64,000 nucleotides of DNA from an uncultured Rhizobium sp. (GTDB lineage Bacteria; Pseudomonadota; Alphaproteobacteria; Rhizobiales; Rhizobiaceae), in NCBI GenBank assembly GCA_945952315.1, contig CAMFIE010000014.1, positions 1-64,000 of the forward strand, in the 5' to 3' direction. Positions within the stretch are counted from its first letter, which is position 1. Each line of letters starts with the position of its first letter. A program made the translations under genes and the position numbers. Below, piece by piece: positions 1-8,505 of the stretch. The notes under the pieces were generated by a model that ran no database searches, was not told the DNA's origin, and saw only the letters and a program-made list of their open reading frames with translations.

Positions 1-2
1 CC

Positions 3-59
3 CGCTGGCCGTCCGGCATCAAGGATGGCGCCGAATTCGTCATCCCGACGATGAAGTGA
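3..59 (+). CDS. C-terminal end of an unidentified protein (partial)
   Basis: The window opens inside a reading frame that ends at TGA 57-59 and encodes 18 residues ending IPTMK. A clear hairpin terminator follows 31 nt later, which supports this as a true gene end. Too little is visible to name the product. Confidence 0.4.
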   Translation, partial: RWPSGIKDGAEFVIPTMK

Positions 60-90
60 TGCTGTTCTTCTGAACGTTGAATGCATGAAA

Positions 91-117
91 GGCCCCCGGA
101 GACGGGGGCCTTGTCGT
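91..117 (+). terminator. Rho-independent terminator
   Basis: An 8-bp GC stem (91-98 with 103-110) closes on a GAGA tetraloop of GNRA type and is followed by a T-rich tract (TTGTCGTTT). It lies just after the gene end at 59 and would terminate that transcript. Confidence 0.75.
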
Positions 118-246
118 TTAAAGTCGCATCATTTCTGGTCCCGCAATGGTTAACGCCCATTCAGGACTTGCCTCTCTCCGGTCTTGTTGTAGAGCATTGC
201 AGATATAACAGACATCTATGCATCGACCTGACGGAGAGGAATGAAC

Positions 247-564
247 ATGGCAACGCGCGTGATGATGAAGAACCCGACCACTGGCATAACGAAGAAGGGC
301 TATGTCGGCTTCTCCTGGACCTATCTTTTCTTCGGCGGCCTCGTTCCGCTGTTCCGTGGCGAGATCGGCACGGGTGCCCTGCATCTCGTGCTTTCGATCC
401 TCACCGCCGGGATTTCCAACCTGATCTTCTGCTTCCTCTACAACAAGCAGTATATGCATCGCCTGATCGAGGCCGGTTATCGCTTCGCCGACCAGCCTGC
501 CACCAATGAATATGCCGCGCAGAAGATCGGTGCCGATCTCGGCATGCTGGCAATTGCCGGCTGA
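247..564 (+). CDS. Small inner-membrane protein of unknown function
   Basis: A 105-residue protein. The first ATG (241) abuts the ribosome binding site GGAGAGG (233-239), while the second in-frame ATG at 247 sits 7 nt downstream, so 247 is the likelier start. A polar N-terminus (KNPTTGITKKGYVGFSW) is followed by two hydrophobic stretches, FSWTYLFFGGLVPLFRG and LHLVLSILTAGISNLIFCFLY, then a soluble tail with basic and acidic residues. The composition resembles small HrgC-like or TM2-like membrane proteins, but I cannot assign a family with confidence. It stands alone with its own terminator at 589-613. No function is proposed. Confidence 0.75.
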   Translation: MATRVMMKNPTTGITKKGYVGFSWTYLFFGGLVPLFRGEIGTGALHLVLSILTAGISNLIFCFLYNKQYMHRLIEAGYRFADQPATNEYAAQKIGADLGMLAIAG

Positions 565-588
565 TCGAACCGGATTTCAGACGTCCCG

Positions 589-613
589 AAGGGCCGCCTT
601 CGTGCGGCCTTTT
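589..613 (+). terminator. Rho-independent terminator
   Basis: Stem GGCCGC (592-597) pairs with GCGGCC (604-609) around a 6-nt loop, and a TTTT run follows. Flanking A and T residues extend the pairing. It ends the small membrane protein gene 25 nt after its stop. Confidence 0.8.
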
Positions 614-771
614 CATGCCTAAAAAAGAAAATGACAAAAATATAATTTAGGGTCATCCTGCCTGTGTTCGGTTGCAGAAGCAGAAGGCGCCCTTGACCAC
701 GGGGCGCATCCGGGAAGACGGGCTCCCCGGACACCGGCAAGTGCCTTGCTCTCGAACATGGAGGTTTTGCG

Positions 772-867
772 ATGTGGCATCTGCCAATAAGCATTACGCT
801 CACTGTTAAGAAAACCCGGACAGAGTGGTCAATCACCGTCCGGGTCAGCTTCATAACAGTCGAGTAA
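772..867 (+). CDS. Candidate 31-residue small protein
   Basis: A short frame opens with ATG 772 preceded by a consensus ribosome binding site GGAGG (760-764, spacing 7) and ends at TAA 865-867. A strong hairpin terminator begins 4 nt after the stop. The peptide starts MWHLPISITLTVKK and has alternating hydrophobic and polar residues over ITLTVKK and WSITVRVSF, suggesting two short beta strands forming a hairpin. No signal peptide or Cys is present. The combination of binding site, frame and terminator argues for a real gene. The family is unrecognised and the protein may be a conserved rhizobial small protein. Confidence 0.5.
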   Translation: MWHLPISITLTVKKTRTEWSITVRVSFITVE

Positions 868-870
868 AGG

Positions 871-898
871 GAAGGGCGAGGCGGCAACCTCGCCCTTC
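871..898. terminator. Strong hairpin terminator between convergent genes
   Basis: An 11-bp stem (871-881 with 888-898) closes on a 6-nt loop. It lies 4 nt past the 31-residue ORF and 48 nt past the fbpA stop on the other strand, so it probably serves both convergent transcripts. There is no long T run on either side. Confidence 0.6.
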
Positions 899-945
899 CA
901 CTCCACTAATATAATTCAGACCCGGGGCCGCCGCAAGGGCAGGGT

Positions 946-1989
946 CTATTCCGCCGGTCCGTCGTTGTAGCCCACCTTGTCCACCAGTTCGGAGGCTTCC
1001 TTGCGGTGGGCGGAAATATCGGCCAGTGGCAGCGTATCCGGCTTGATCGGCCCAAAGCCCTTGACGATGGCTGATGGTTCGGCGCCGGGAGCGACCGGAT
1101 ATTCGAACACCTTTTCCGCATAGATCTTCTGTGCTTCCGGCGAGGCGAGGAATTCCATCAGCTTGATGCCGTTTTCCTTGTTGGGTGCGTTTTTCGCGAG
1201 CGCCACGCCGGAAATGTTCACATGCGTTCCACGATCCTTCGCATTCGGGAAAAGGATCTTGATGGCGCCAGCCCAGTCCTTCTGCTCCGGCTCTTCCTCG
1301 TCCGTCATCATCAGGCCGACATAGTAGGTGTTGCCCAGCGCGATATCGCATTCCCCGGAGAAGATCGCCTTGGCCTGGCTGCGGTCGGAGCCGTCCGGCT
1401 TGCGGTTCAGGTTGTTCTTCAGGCCCGTCAGCCACTTTTCCGTATAGTCCTTGCCGTGATGGGCAATCATCGAGGCGAAGAGACCGATATTGTAGGCATG
1501 CTGGCCATCGCGGGTGCAAATGCGGCCCTTCCATTTCGGGTCGGCCAGTTCCTCGTAGGTGATCTCGTTTTCCGGCACGCGCTCCTTCGAGGCATAGACC
1601 ACGCGGCCACGGGTGGTGAGGCCAAACCAGTTGCCTTTCGGGTCGCGATACTGGGCCGGAATATCCTTGTTGATCAGCGGATCATCGACCGGCTGCGTCA
1701 CGCCGCCTTCCACCGCATCGGTGAGGCGGCTGATATCGACGGTAAGGATCACGTCCGCAGGGGAATTCACGCCTTCGGCCTGAATCCGCTCCACCAGCCC
1801 CTTGTCGAGAAACAGCACATTGGTCTCGATCCCGGTTTCCTTGGTGAAGGCATCGAGCAGCGGCTGGATCAGCTCCGGCTGCCGATAGGAATAGATATTG
1901 ACCTCACCGTCGGCATGGGCCGCACCCGCAAGCCCGCTGAAGGCCGCGCCAAAGGCCAGCACGGGAAGGGCAAAGGTTGATGTCCGCAT
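946..1989 (-). CDS. fbpA: Ferric iron ABC transporter substrate-binding protein
   Basis: A 347-residue periplasmic binding protein of the FbpA/FutA/SfuA family, which captures Fe(3+) for an ABC permease. The start is ATG 1989, preceded by AGGAG; it gives a signal peptide MRTSTFALPVLAFGAAFSGL ending near AHA. Mature motifs include EVNIYSYRQPELIQPLLDAF at the N-terminus and the twin tyrosines of NTYYVG, which match the iron-binding Tyr pair of this family. It is divergent from rirA, and an IRO box lies 30 bp upstream, so iron-dependent repression by RirA is expected. No permease or ATPase gene accompanies it in the window, so the partners must lie elsewhere. The symbol is by family; futA or afuA are equivalents. 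Confidence 0.9.
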   Translation of the reverse strand: MRTSTFALPVLAFGAAFSGLAGAAHADGEVNIYSYRQPELIQPLLDAFTKETGIETNVLFLDKGLVERIQAEGVNSPADVILTVDISRLTDAVEGGVTQPVDDPLINKDIPAQYRDPKGNWFGLTTRGRVVYASKERVPENEITYEELADPKWKGRICTRDGQHAYNIGLFASMIAHHGKDYTEKWLTGLKNNLNRKPDGSDRSQAKAIFSGECDIALGNTYYVGLMMTDEEEPEQKDWAGAIKILFPNAKDRGTHVNISGVALAKNAPNKENGIKLMEFLASPEAQKIYAEKVFEYPVAPGAEPSAIVKGFGPIKPDTLPLADISAHRKEASELVDKVGYNDGPAE

Positions 1990-2018
1990 CGGGGTCTCCT
2001 GCTCTCGTTTTGAATACT

Positions 2019-2033
2019 TGACTGGAAAAATCA
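2019..2033. promoter_or_regulatory. IRO box (RirA operator), fbpA side
   Basis: The sequence reads TGA-CTGGAAAAA-TCA, an exact match to the TGA-N9-TCA iron-responsive operator used by RirA. It lies 30 bp upstream of the fbpA start. A TTGACA hexamer for the minus strand lies just upstream at 2049-2054, so the box sits in the core promoter region. Confidence 0.8.
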
Positions 2034-2083
2034 TATTTAAACGGCTGCTGTCAACCATGCCGGACCCTCTTGAGTGAAAAATA

Positions 2084-2098
2084 TGATTGGTTTATTCA
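2084..2098. promoter_or_regulatory. IRO box (RirA operator), rirA side
   Basis: The sequence reads TGA-TTGGTTTAT-TCA, a second exact TGA-N9-TCA match, 73 bp upstream of the rirA start. It suggests that RirA controls its own promoter as well as fbpA. The box centres are 65 bp apart. Confidence 0.75.
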
Positions 2099-2171
2099 TG
2101 TATTTTGGAACAGTTCAAAACTGTGCGCCTTAAAGGCGATTGCAGCGGGTGCACTGAGCGAGGAACAAACG

Positions 2172-2633
2172 ATGCGGCTGACCAAACAGACCAACTATGC
2201 CATTCGCATGTTGATGTATTGCGCCGCCAACGAGGGGCACCTGAGCCGCATTCCGGAAATCGCGAAGTCCTATGGCGTGTCCGAACTCTTCCTGTTCAAG
2301 ATCCTGCAGCCGCTGAGCAAGGCCGGTTTCATCGAAACCGTGCGCGGGCGCAATGGCGGTGTGCGGCTTGGCAAACCGGCCACCGACATCAATCTCTATG
2401 AGGTGGTGAAGGTGACGGAAGACAGTTTCGCCATGGCCGAATGCTTTGAAAACGGTGTCGCCGACTGTCCGCTGGTCGATAGCTGCGGCCTGAATTCCGC
2501 ACTCGCCAAGGCGCTGAAGGCTTTCTTCGACGTGCTTGCGCAATATACGATTGATGACATCGTCAAGGCGCGTCCGCAGATCAATTTCCTGCTCGGCATT
2601 CCGGGTCTGGATGCGAGCCTGCCTGCCGCCTGA
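2172..2633 (+). CDS. rirA: Rrf2-family iron regulator RirA
   Basis: A 153-residue Rrf2-type winged-helix repressor. RirA binds an Fe-S cluster when iron is sufficient and represses iron uptake genes in rhizobia. The start MRLTKQTNYAIRMLMYCAAN is the canonical RirA N-terminus and is preceded by GAGGAA, so the longer upstream frame from 2070 is rejected. The recognition region (PEIAKSYGVSELFLFKILQP) and wing (VRGRNGGVRLGKP) are well conserved. The three cluster cysteines sit in AECFENGVADCPLVDSCGL (about residues 91, 99 and 105). It is divergent from fbpA with two operator boxes between. RirA is largely restricted to Rhizobiaceae and close relatives, which places the organism. Confidence 0.95.
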   Translation: MRLTKQTNYAIRMLMYCAANEGHLSRIPEIAKSYGVSELFLFKILQPLSKAGFIETVRGRNGGVRLGKPATDINLYEVVKVTEDSFAMAECFENGVADCPLVDSCGLNSALAKALKAFFDVLAQYTIDDIVKARPQINFLLGIPGLDASLPAA

Positions 2634-2946
2634 AAGCTGGAGGTTAATACCAATGCGGCGGATTGGTCCGCAAAAGGTATTCAATCGGACGTAAAACTCT
2701 GGGGATAATCCGGCTCGAAACGGGCCGATATTGGCGCTCGCCCGCGTGCCTTGTGGCGCGTTCTTTGGCGAAAATTGCGCCAGAGGCACAAAAAAACCGC
2801 GAAAATTGCTAAATCCTGCCTGAAAGGTAAATTTTTGGGCGGGTGTGTTGCGTTTGCTTTGTAAATGTCGTTCCATCGCCCCCAAGGTCGTGGGGAGGAT
2901 GTCCGCGATCGAAAAACCTAAAAATAATAACCTGGGAAACGACACC
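2634..2946 (+). other. Intergenic region upstream of dppA
   Basis: This 313-bp gap holds no gene I recognise. It contains a GGCGC/GCGCC inverted repeat near 2755-2791, a small CCCCA/TGGGG hairpin (2880-2895) and an A/T-rich run just before dppA. An in-frame ATG at 2899 directly abuts GGGGAGG, but the signal peptide favours the start at 2947. The region presumably carries the dpp promoter and a leader of unknown role. Confidence 0.4.
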
Positions 2947-4542
2947 ATGAAGAAGATTTCCACTTTGCTTGCCGCAACCGCTCTGGTTTCGGTAATGTCC
3001 ACTGCGGCCTTCGCCAAGACGCTCGTCTATTGCTCGGAAGGCTCGCCGGAAGGCTTCGATCCTGCGCTCTACACCGCCGGCACCACGTTCGATGCGGCAT
3101 CGCGCACCGTTTACAACCGCCTCGTGGAGTTCAAGCACGGCTCGACCGAGCTGGAGCCGGGTCTGGCCGAAAGCTGGACCGTTTCTCCGGACGGCACCGA
3201 ATACACCTTCAAGCTGCGCGCCGGCACCAAGTTCCAGACGACGGAATTCTTCACGCCGACCCGCGATCTCAACGCCGATGACGTGATCTTCTCCTTCGAG
3301 CGCCAGCTGAAGGCCGACAATCCGTGGAACAAGTATGTCGAGGGTGCGGCCTATGAATATGCCGACGGCATGGGCTTCCCGACGCTGATCAAGTCCATCG
3401 ACAAGGTGGATGACCTGACGGTCAAGTTCGTGCTGAACCGTCCGGAAGCACCGTTCCTCGCCGATCTCGCGATGGACTTCGCCTCGATCCTCTCCAAGGA
3501 ATATGCCGACAAGCTCGCCGCTGACGGCAAGATGTCGCAGATGAACCAGATGCCGCTCGGCACCGGTCCCTACAGCTTCGTTGCCTACCAGACCGATGCG
3601 GTCATCCGCTACAAGGCCAATGACACCTACTGGGCCGGCAAGCAGAAGATCGACGATCTCGTCTTCGCCATCACCACCGATGCGGCTGTGCGCGCACAGA
3701 AGCTGAAGGCGGGCGAATGCCACGTCATGCCCTATCCGAACGCCGCTGATGTGGCCGAGCTGAAGAAGGACGAGAACCTCACCGTTCTCGAAGGCGCTGG
3801 TCTGAACGTTTCCTACCTCGCCTACAACACGCTGCAGGCACCGTTCGACAAGGCTGAAGTGCGCAAGGCGCTGAACCAGGCAATCAACAAGCAGGCGATT
3901 GTGGATGCGGTCTTCCAGGGCGCGGCCTCCGTGGCCAAGAACCCGATCCCGCCGACCATGTGGTCCTACAACGACGCCGTCCAGGATGATGCTTACGATC
4001 CGGAAGCTGCCAAGAAGGCGCTTGAAGCCGCTGGCGTCAAGGATCTGAAGATGAAGATCTGGGCAATGCCGGTATCGCGTCCGTACATGCTGAATGCACG
4101 CCGCGCTGCCGAGCTGATGCAGGCCGACCTTGCCAAGGTGGGCGTCACCGCCGAGATCGTTTCCTATGAATGGGCCGAATATCTGAAGCTCTCCAAGGAA
4201 AAGACCCGTGATGGTGCCGTGATCCTCGGCTGGACCGGTGACAACGGTGATCCGGACAACTTCCTCGATACGCTGCTCGGCTGCGATGCCGTGGGCGGCA
4301 ACAACCGCGCCCAGTGGTGCAACGAGGAGTTCGACAAGCTGGTGAAGGCCGCCAAGAAGACCGCCGATCAGGCAGAGCGCACCAAGCTCTACCAGGAGGC
4401 TCAGGTCGTCTTCAAGCGTGAGGCTCCATGGGCAACCCTTGACCACTCCGTCGTTTCGATCCCGGTCTCCAAGAAGGTCACCGGCTTCTACAACGACCCG
4501 CTCGGCTACCACCGCTTTGATGGCGTCGATATCGCCGAATAA
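2947..4542 (+). CDS. dppA: Dipeptide ABC transporter substrate-binding protein
   Basis: A 531-residue SBP_bac_5 family binding protein that captures dipeptides (possibly also heme or delta-aminolevulinate, as for other DppA) in the periplasm. The start at 2947 gives a typical signal peptide, MKKISTLLAATALVSVMSTA, cleaved after AFA. The family signatures FDPALYTAGTTFDAASRTVYNRL near the N-terminus and GTGPY, GWTGDNGDPDNFL later match E. coli DppA-type proteins. Two Cys in the C-terminal lobe (GCDAVGGNNRAQWC) match the family disulfide region. It is first in a five-gene operon with dppBCDF; an 89-nt gap with a small hairpin (about 4560-4578) separates it from dppB and may allow higher expression of the binding protein. 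Confidence 0.93.
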   Translation: MKKISTLLAATALVSVMSTAAFAKTLVYCSEGSPEGFDPALYTAGTTFDAASRTVYNRLVEFKHGSTELEPGLAESWTVSPDGTEYTFKLRAGTKFQTTEFFTPTRDLNADDVIFSFERQLKADNPWNKYVEGAAYEYADGMGFPTLIKSIDKVDDLTVKFVLNRPEAPFLADLAMDFASILSKEYADKLAADGKMSQMNQMPLGTGPYSFVAYQTDAVIRYKANDTYWAGKQKIDDLVFAITTDAAVRAQKLKAGECHVMPYPNAADVAELKKDENLTVLEGAGLNVSYLAYNTLQAPFDKAEVRKALNQAINKQAIVDAVFQGAASVAKNPIPPTMWSYNDAVQDDAYDPEAAKKALEAAGVKDLKMKIWAMPVSRPYMLNARRAAELMQADLAKVGVTAEIVSYEWAEYLKLSKEKTRDGAVILGWTGDNGDPDNFLDTLLGCDAVGGNNRAQWCNEEFDKLVKAAKKTADQAERTKLYQEAQVVFKREAPWATLDHSVVSIPVSKKVTGFYNDPLGYHRFDGVDIAE

Positions 4543-4631
4543 GCCTCAAGCCAGCAATTGCCCGGAATGAAGCCGGGTGCATCCGGCGGTCGGTTCCACC
4601 CGATCGCCGGAGCCATTTTGGATGAACGCCA

Positions 4632-5636
4632 ATGCTACGTTTCCTGCTGGGGCGCATCGCGATCCTGATCCCGACCTTTCTCGGTGTCTCGCTGATTGCC
4701 TTTTCCTTCATCCGCATGCTGCCGGGCGATCCGGTCATGCTCATGTCCGGCGAACGCGTGATGTCGGAAGAAAAGCATGCGCAGATCATGCATGATCTCG
4801 GCCTCGACCGGCCGATGCCGGTGCAGTATCTCAACTACCTGACGGACGTTCTGTCCGGGGATCTCGGCACCTCGATCGTCACCAAGCGGCCGGTGCTGGG
4901 CGAGTTTCTCTCGCTGTTTCCGGCAACGCTGGAACTGTCGCTCTGCGCGATCATCCTCGCCGTGGTTCTCGGCGTGCCTGCGGGGGTTCTTGCAGCGGTC
5001 AAGCGCGGCACCTGGTTTGACCAGTCGATCATGGGGGTGGCGCTGATCGGCTATTCCATGCCGATCTTCTGGTGGGGCCTGCTGCTCATCATCTTCTTCT
5101 CCGGCTATCTCGGCTGGACGCCCGTTTCGGGCCGCATTTCGCTGATGTATTTCTTCCCGCCCGTCACCGGTTTCATGCTGATCGACAGCCTCTTGTCGGG
5201 GCAGGCAGGCGCGTTCAAGTCGGCGCTCACCTATCTGATCCTGCCCACCATCGTGCTCGGCACCATTCCGCTCGCCGTCATCGCCCGCCAGACACGCTCT
5301 GCGATGCTCGAAGTGCTGGGCGAGGATTATGTCCGCACCGCAAAATCCAAGGGGCTTTCGCCTTTCCGGGTGGTGGGCGTGCATGCGCTGCGCAATGCGC
5401 TGATTCCGGTCATCACCACCATCGGCCTGCAGGTCGGCGTGCTGCTTGCGGGCGCGATCCTCACCGAAACCATCTTTTCCTGGCCGGGCATCGGCAAATG
5501 GATGGTCGATGCGGTGTTCAAGCGCGACTATGCGGTGGTGCAGGGCGGTCTCCTTCTGATCGCCGGTGTCATCATGCTCGTCAATCTGGCGGTGGATGTA
5601 ACCTACGGGTTCATCAATCCCCGCATCCGTCACTAG
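4632..5636 (+). CDS. dppB: Dipeptide ABC transporter permease
   Basis: A 334-residue inner-membrane permease of the DppB/OppB family with about six membrane segments. The N-terminus MLRFLLGRIAILIPTFLGVS is typical, and the EAA loop motif is visible as DYVRTAKSKGLSPFRVVGVHALRNAL, where the ATPases dock. It forms the channel with DppC. It lies between dppA and dppC; the downstream ribosome binding site AGGAGG overlaps its TAG stop, so dppB and dppC are closely coupled. Confidence 0.95.
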   Translation: MLRFLLGRIAILIPTFLGVSLIAFSFIRMLPGDPVMLMSGERVMSEEKHAQIMHDLGLDRPMPVQYLNYLTDVLSGDLGTSIVTKRPVLGEFLSLFPATLELSLCAIILAVVLGVPAGVLAAVKRGTWFDQSIMGVALIGYSMPIFWWGLLLIIFFSGYLGWTPVSGRISLMYFFPPVTGFMLIDSLLSGQAGAFKSALTYLILPTIVLGTIPLAVIARQTRSAMLEVLGEDYVRTAKSKGLSPFRVVGVHALRNALIPVITTIGLQVGVLLAGAILTETIFSWPGIGKWMVDAVFKRDYAVVQGGLLLIAGVIMLVNLAVDVTYGFINPRIRH

Positions 5637-5645
5637 GAGGCCCTC

Positions 5646-6548
5646 ATGAGCACTTCTTCGGCGACGCCTGAAAAGACGGGCACGCATCCTTCCGCGCTCT
5701 CGGAATTCTGGCATTATTTCTCGCGCAACAAGGGCGCGGTGATCGGGCTCGGCATCTTTGTTGCCATTCTGTTTCTGGCAATCTTCGCGCCCGTCTTTGC
5801 GCCGCATGCGCCAAGCGAGCAGAACCGCGATGCGCTGCTGCTTGCCCCCGCCTGGATGGAAAACGGCAAGGCGACCTATGTGCTCGGCACCGATGCGGTG
5901 GGTCGCGACATCCTCTCGCGCCTCATCTACGGCGCGCGTTTCTCGCTGTTCATCGGCCTGGTGGTGGTGACGCTGTCTGTCGTTTCCGGCGTGCTGATCG
6001 GCCTTGTGGCCGGTTACTTCGGCGGCAAGGTGGATATCGTGATCATGCGGATCATGGATATCGTCCTCGCCTTTCCCTCGCTGCTTCTGGCGCTGGTGCT
6101 GGTGGCCGTTCTCGGCCCGGGTCTCCTGAATGCGATGATTGCGATTTCTCTGGTCAACCAGCCGCATTTCGTGCGCCTTGCGCGGGCCTCGGTGCTGACC
6201 GAGCGCGACAAGGAATATGTGATTGCCTCGCGGGTGGCCGGTGCCGGAACGCTCCGGCTGATGTTCCTCACCATCCTGCCGAACTGTCTTGCACCGCTGA
6301 TCGTGCAGGCAACGCTGGCCTTCTCGGCGGCGATCCTCGATGCGGCAGCCCTCGGCTTCCTCGGCATGGGGGCGCAGCCGCCAACGCCGGAATGGGGCAC
6401 GATGCTGGCCGAGGCACGCGAATTCATCCAGCGGGCACCCTGGGTCGTGACCTTCCCCGGTCTTGCGATCCTGATCACCGTGCTTGCGATCAATCTGATG
6501 GGCGACGGGCTGCGCGATGCCCTTGACCCGAAGCTGAAGAGGTCGTGA
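5646..6548 (+). CDS. dppC: Dipeptide ABC transporter permease
   Basis: A 300-residue inner-membrane permease of the DppC/OppC family. It has the N-terminal OppC-type segment (WHYFSRNKGAVIGLGIFVAI), the GTDAVGRDILSRLIYGAR motif that marks this family, and the EAA loop EYVIASRVAGAGTLRLMFLTILPN. ATG 5646 follows AGGAGG with good spacing. Its TGA overlaps the dppD start in a TGATG junction (6546-6550), indicating translational coupling. Confidence 0.95.
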   Translation: MSTSSATPEKTGTHPSALSEFWHYFSRNKGAVIGLGIFVAILFLAIFAPVFAPHAPSEQNRDALLLAPAWMENGKATYVLGTDAVGRDILSRLIYGARFSLFIGLVVVTLSVVSGVLIGLVAGYFGGKVDIVIMRIMDIVLAFPSLLLALVLVAVLGPGLLNAMIAISLVNQPHFVRLARASVLTERDKEYVIASRVAGAGTLRLMFLTILPNCLAPLIVQATLAFSAAILDAAALGFLGMGAQPPTPEWGTMLAEAREFIQRAPWVVTFPGLAILITVLAINLMGDGLRDALDPKLKRS

Positions 6549-7555
6549 TGGCTCTCCTCGAAATCCAGAACCTCACCGTGGAATTCCAGACCGCCTCCGG
6601 TCTGTTCCGGGCGGTGGACAGTGTCTCGCTCACCTGCGACCGCGGGGAAATCCTCTCGATTGTCGGCGAATCCGGCTCGGGCAAGTCGGTCTCGATGCTG
6701 GCGCTGATGGGGCTTCTGCCCTGGACGGCGAAGATCACCGCCGACAGGCTCGCCTTTGACGGCAAGGATCTGATCGGCCTTTCGGCCCGCGACCGGCGCA
6801 AGATCATCGGCCGCGACATGGCGATGATCTTTCAGGAGCCGATGTCGAGCCTCAATCCCTGCTTCACGGTCGGCTTCCAGCTCGGCGAAACGCTGCGCAT
6901 CCATATGGGGATGAACCGCAAGGAGCGGCGCGAGCGCTCGATCGAGCTTCTGAAGCTCGTCGGCATTCCCGCCCCGGAAGAGCGGCTTTCCAACTTCCCG
7001 CACCAGATGTCGGGCGGCATGAGCCAGCGCGTGATGATCGCCATGGCGCTTGCCTGCAATCCGAAGCTGCTGATCGCCGATGAACCGACGACGGCGCTGG
7101 ACGTGACCATCCAGGCGCAGATCCTCGATCTCCTGATCCGCCTGCAGAAGGAAAACGGCATGGCGCTGGTGCTGATCACCCATGACATGGGCGTGGTCGC
7201 CGAGACCGCGCACCGGGTGCAGGTGCAATATGCCGGGCAGAAGGTCGAGGAGCAGCCGGTGGCAAAGCTCTTTGCCGATCCGCATCATCCCTATACCGCA
7301 GCATTGCTTGCGGCGCTGCCGGAGCGGGCGGTCGCAGGCGAGCGCCTGCCCTCGATCGCCGGCGTCGTGCCCGGCCAGCACGACCGGCCGAGCGGCTGTC
7401 TCTTTGCACCGCGCTGTGCCTTCGTGCGGGAGGATTGCCTGAAGGGCGCTGCCCGGCAGGGTGTCGATCTTGGCGAGGCGCTCTGCAACCATCCGCTGGT
7501 CAAGGGTGTTCCTCAGAACATGGAATCAACCGCCGCTGAAGGAGTTCCGGCATGA
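6548..7555 (+). CDS. dppD: Dipeptide ABC transporter ATP-binding protein
   Basis: A 335-residue ATPase of the DppD/OppD type. Walker A is GESGSGKS (about residue 39), the signature motif is MSGGMSQRV, and Walker B is [12 protein letters not shown] followed by the switch histidine in LITHDMG. The C-terminal oligopeptide-transport domain contains three Cys ([14 protein letters not shown]) that in this family can bind an Fe-S cluster. The ATG at 6548 overlaps the dppC stop; a GTG at 6545 is a less likely alternative. Its end overlaps dppF by ATGA. Confidence 0.95.
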   Translation: MALLEIQNLTVEFQTASGLFRAVDSVSLTCDRGEILSIVGESGSGKSVSMLALMGLLPWTAKITADRLAFDGKDLIGLSARDRRKIIGRDMAMIFQEPMSSLNPCFTVGFQLGETLRIHMGMNRKERRERSIELLKLVGIPAPEERLSNFPHQMSGGMSQRVMIAMALACNPKLLIADEPTTALDVTIQAQILDLLIRLQKENGMALVLITHDMGVVAETAHRVQVQYAGQKVEEQPVAKLFADPHHPYTAALLAALPERAVAGERLPSIAGVVPGQHDRPSGCLFAPRCAFVREDCLKGAARQGVDLGEALCNHPLVKGVPQNMESTAAEGVPA

Positions 7556-8505
7556 GCGCGCCTGTCCTCGTCGGCAAGGATCTTGCCCGTCACTATGCCG
7601 TCCGTCGCGGCCTGTTCAAGCCGGATGCGGTGGTAAGGGCGCTGAACGGCGTGTCCTTCGAGCTGCATTCCGGCAAGACGCTTGCCGTGGTGGGCGAATC
7701 CGGCTGCGGCAAGTCCACGTTGGCCCGGCTCGTCACCATGATCGAGGACCCCTCGGCAGGCGAATTGCTGATCGACGGCAAGCCCGCACGCGTCGGTGAT
7801 TCCTCGCTGCGCGCCGAGGTGCAGATCGTGTTCCAGAACCCCTATGGCTCGCTCAATCCGCGCCAGAAGGTGGGCACGATCCTGGAGGAGCCGCTGAAGA
7901 TCAACACATCGGACGATGCAGCCACCCGTCGCCGCAAGGCCGAGGAGATGATGGCCAAGGTCGGCCTTCGCCCGGAACATTACGACCGCTATCCGCACAT
8001 GTTTTCCGGCGGCCAGCGCCAGCGCATCGCGATTGCCCGCGCGCTGATGCTGAAGCCGAAGGTGCTGGTGCTGGACGAGCCGGTTTCCGCGCTCGATCTG
8101 TCGATCCAGGCTCAGGTGCTGAACCTGCTCATGGACCTGCAGAAAGAGATGGGGCTTGCCTATCTGTTCATCAGCCACGGTCTTTCGGTGGTGCGCCACA
8201 TCGCCGACGAGGTGATGGTGATGTATCTCGGCAAGCCGGTTGAAACGGGAACGGCGGACGAGGTCTTCAACCATCCGCGCCATCCCTATACCGCAGCGCT
8301 ACTCTCTGCGACGCCGATTGCCGATCCGGAACGGGCAAAGAACCGCATCCGCCTGCAGGGCGAGCTGCCGTCGCCGCTCAATCCGCCGCCGGGCTGTCCG
8401 TTCAATCCGCGCTGCTGGAAGGCAACGGAGGAATGCCGCAAGGCCATGCCGCCGCTCGAAGGTCCGGCCGAACACCAGTTCGCCTGCCTGCATCCACTCG
8501 ACTGA
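7552..8505 (+). CDS. dppF: Dipeptide ABC transporter ATP-binding protein
   Basis: A 317-residue ATPase of the DppF/OppF type and second nucleotide-binding subunit of the transporter. Walker A GESGCGKST, signature FSGGQRQRIAIARAL and Walker B VLVLDEPVSALD are intact, as is the C-terminal cysteine cluster (PGCPFNPRCWKATEEC). The switch histidine lies in FISHGLSVV, where most relatives I know have SHD; the Asp to Gly change beside the His is a small oddity. The gene starts inside the dppD stop (ATGA) and ends directly against the convergent flavoprotein gene with no gap. Confidence 0.95.
   Translation: MSAPVLVGKDLARHYAVRRGLFKPDAVVRALNGVSFELHSGKTLAVVGESGCGKSTLARLVTMIEDPSAGELLIDGKPARVGDSSLRAEVQIVFQNPYGSLNPRQKVGTILEEPLKINTSDDAATRRRKAEEMMAKVGLRPEHYDRYPHMFSGGQRQRIAIARALMLKPKVLVLDEPVSALDLSIQAQVLNLLMDLQKEMGLAYLFISHGLSVVRHIADEVMVMYLGKPVETGTADEVFNHPRHPYTAALLSATPIADPERAKNRIRLQGELPSPLNPPPGCPFNPRCWKATEECRKAMPPLEGPAEHQFACLHPLD

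Noticed and set aside
2070-2171. Longer N-terminus for RirA from the ATG at 2070
   Set aside because: The family start MRLTKQTNY is at 2172 with its own ribosome binding site, and the extension would cover an IRO box.
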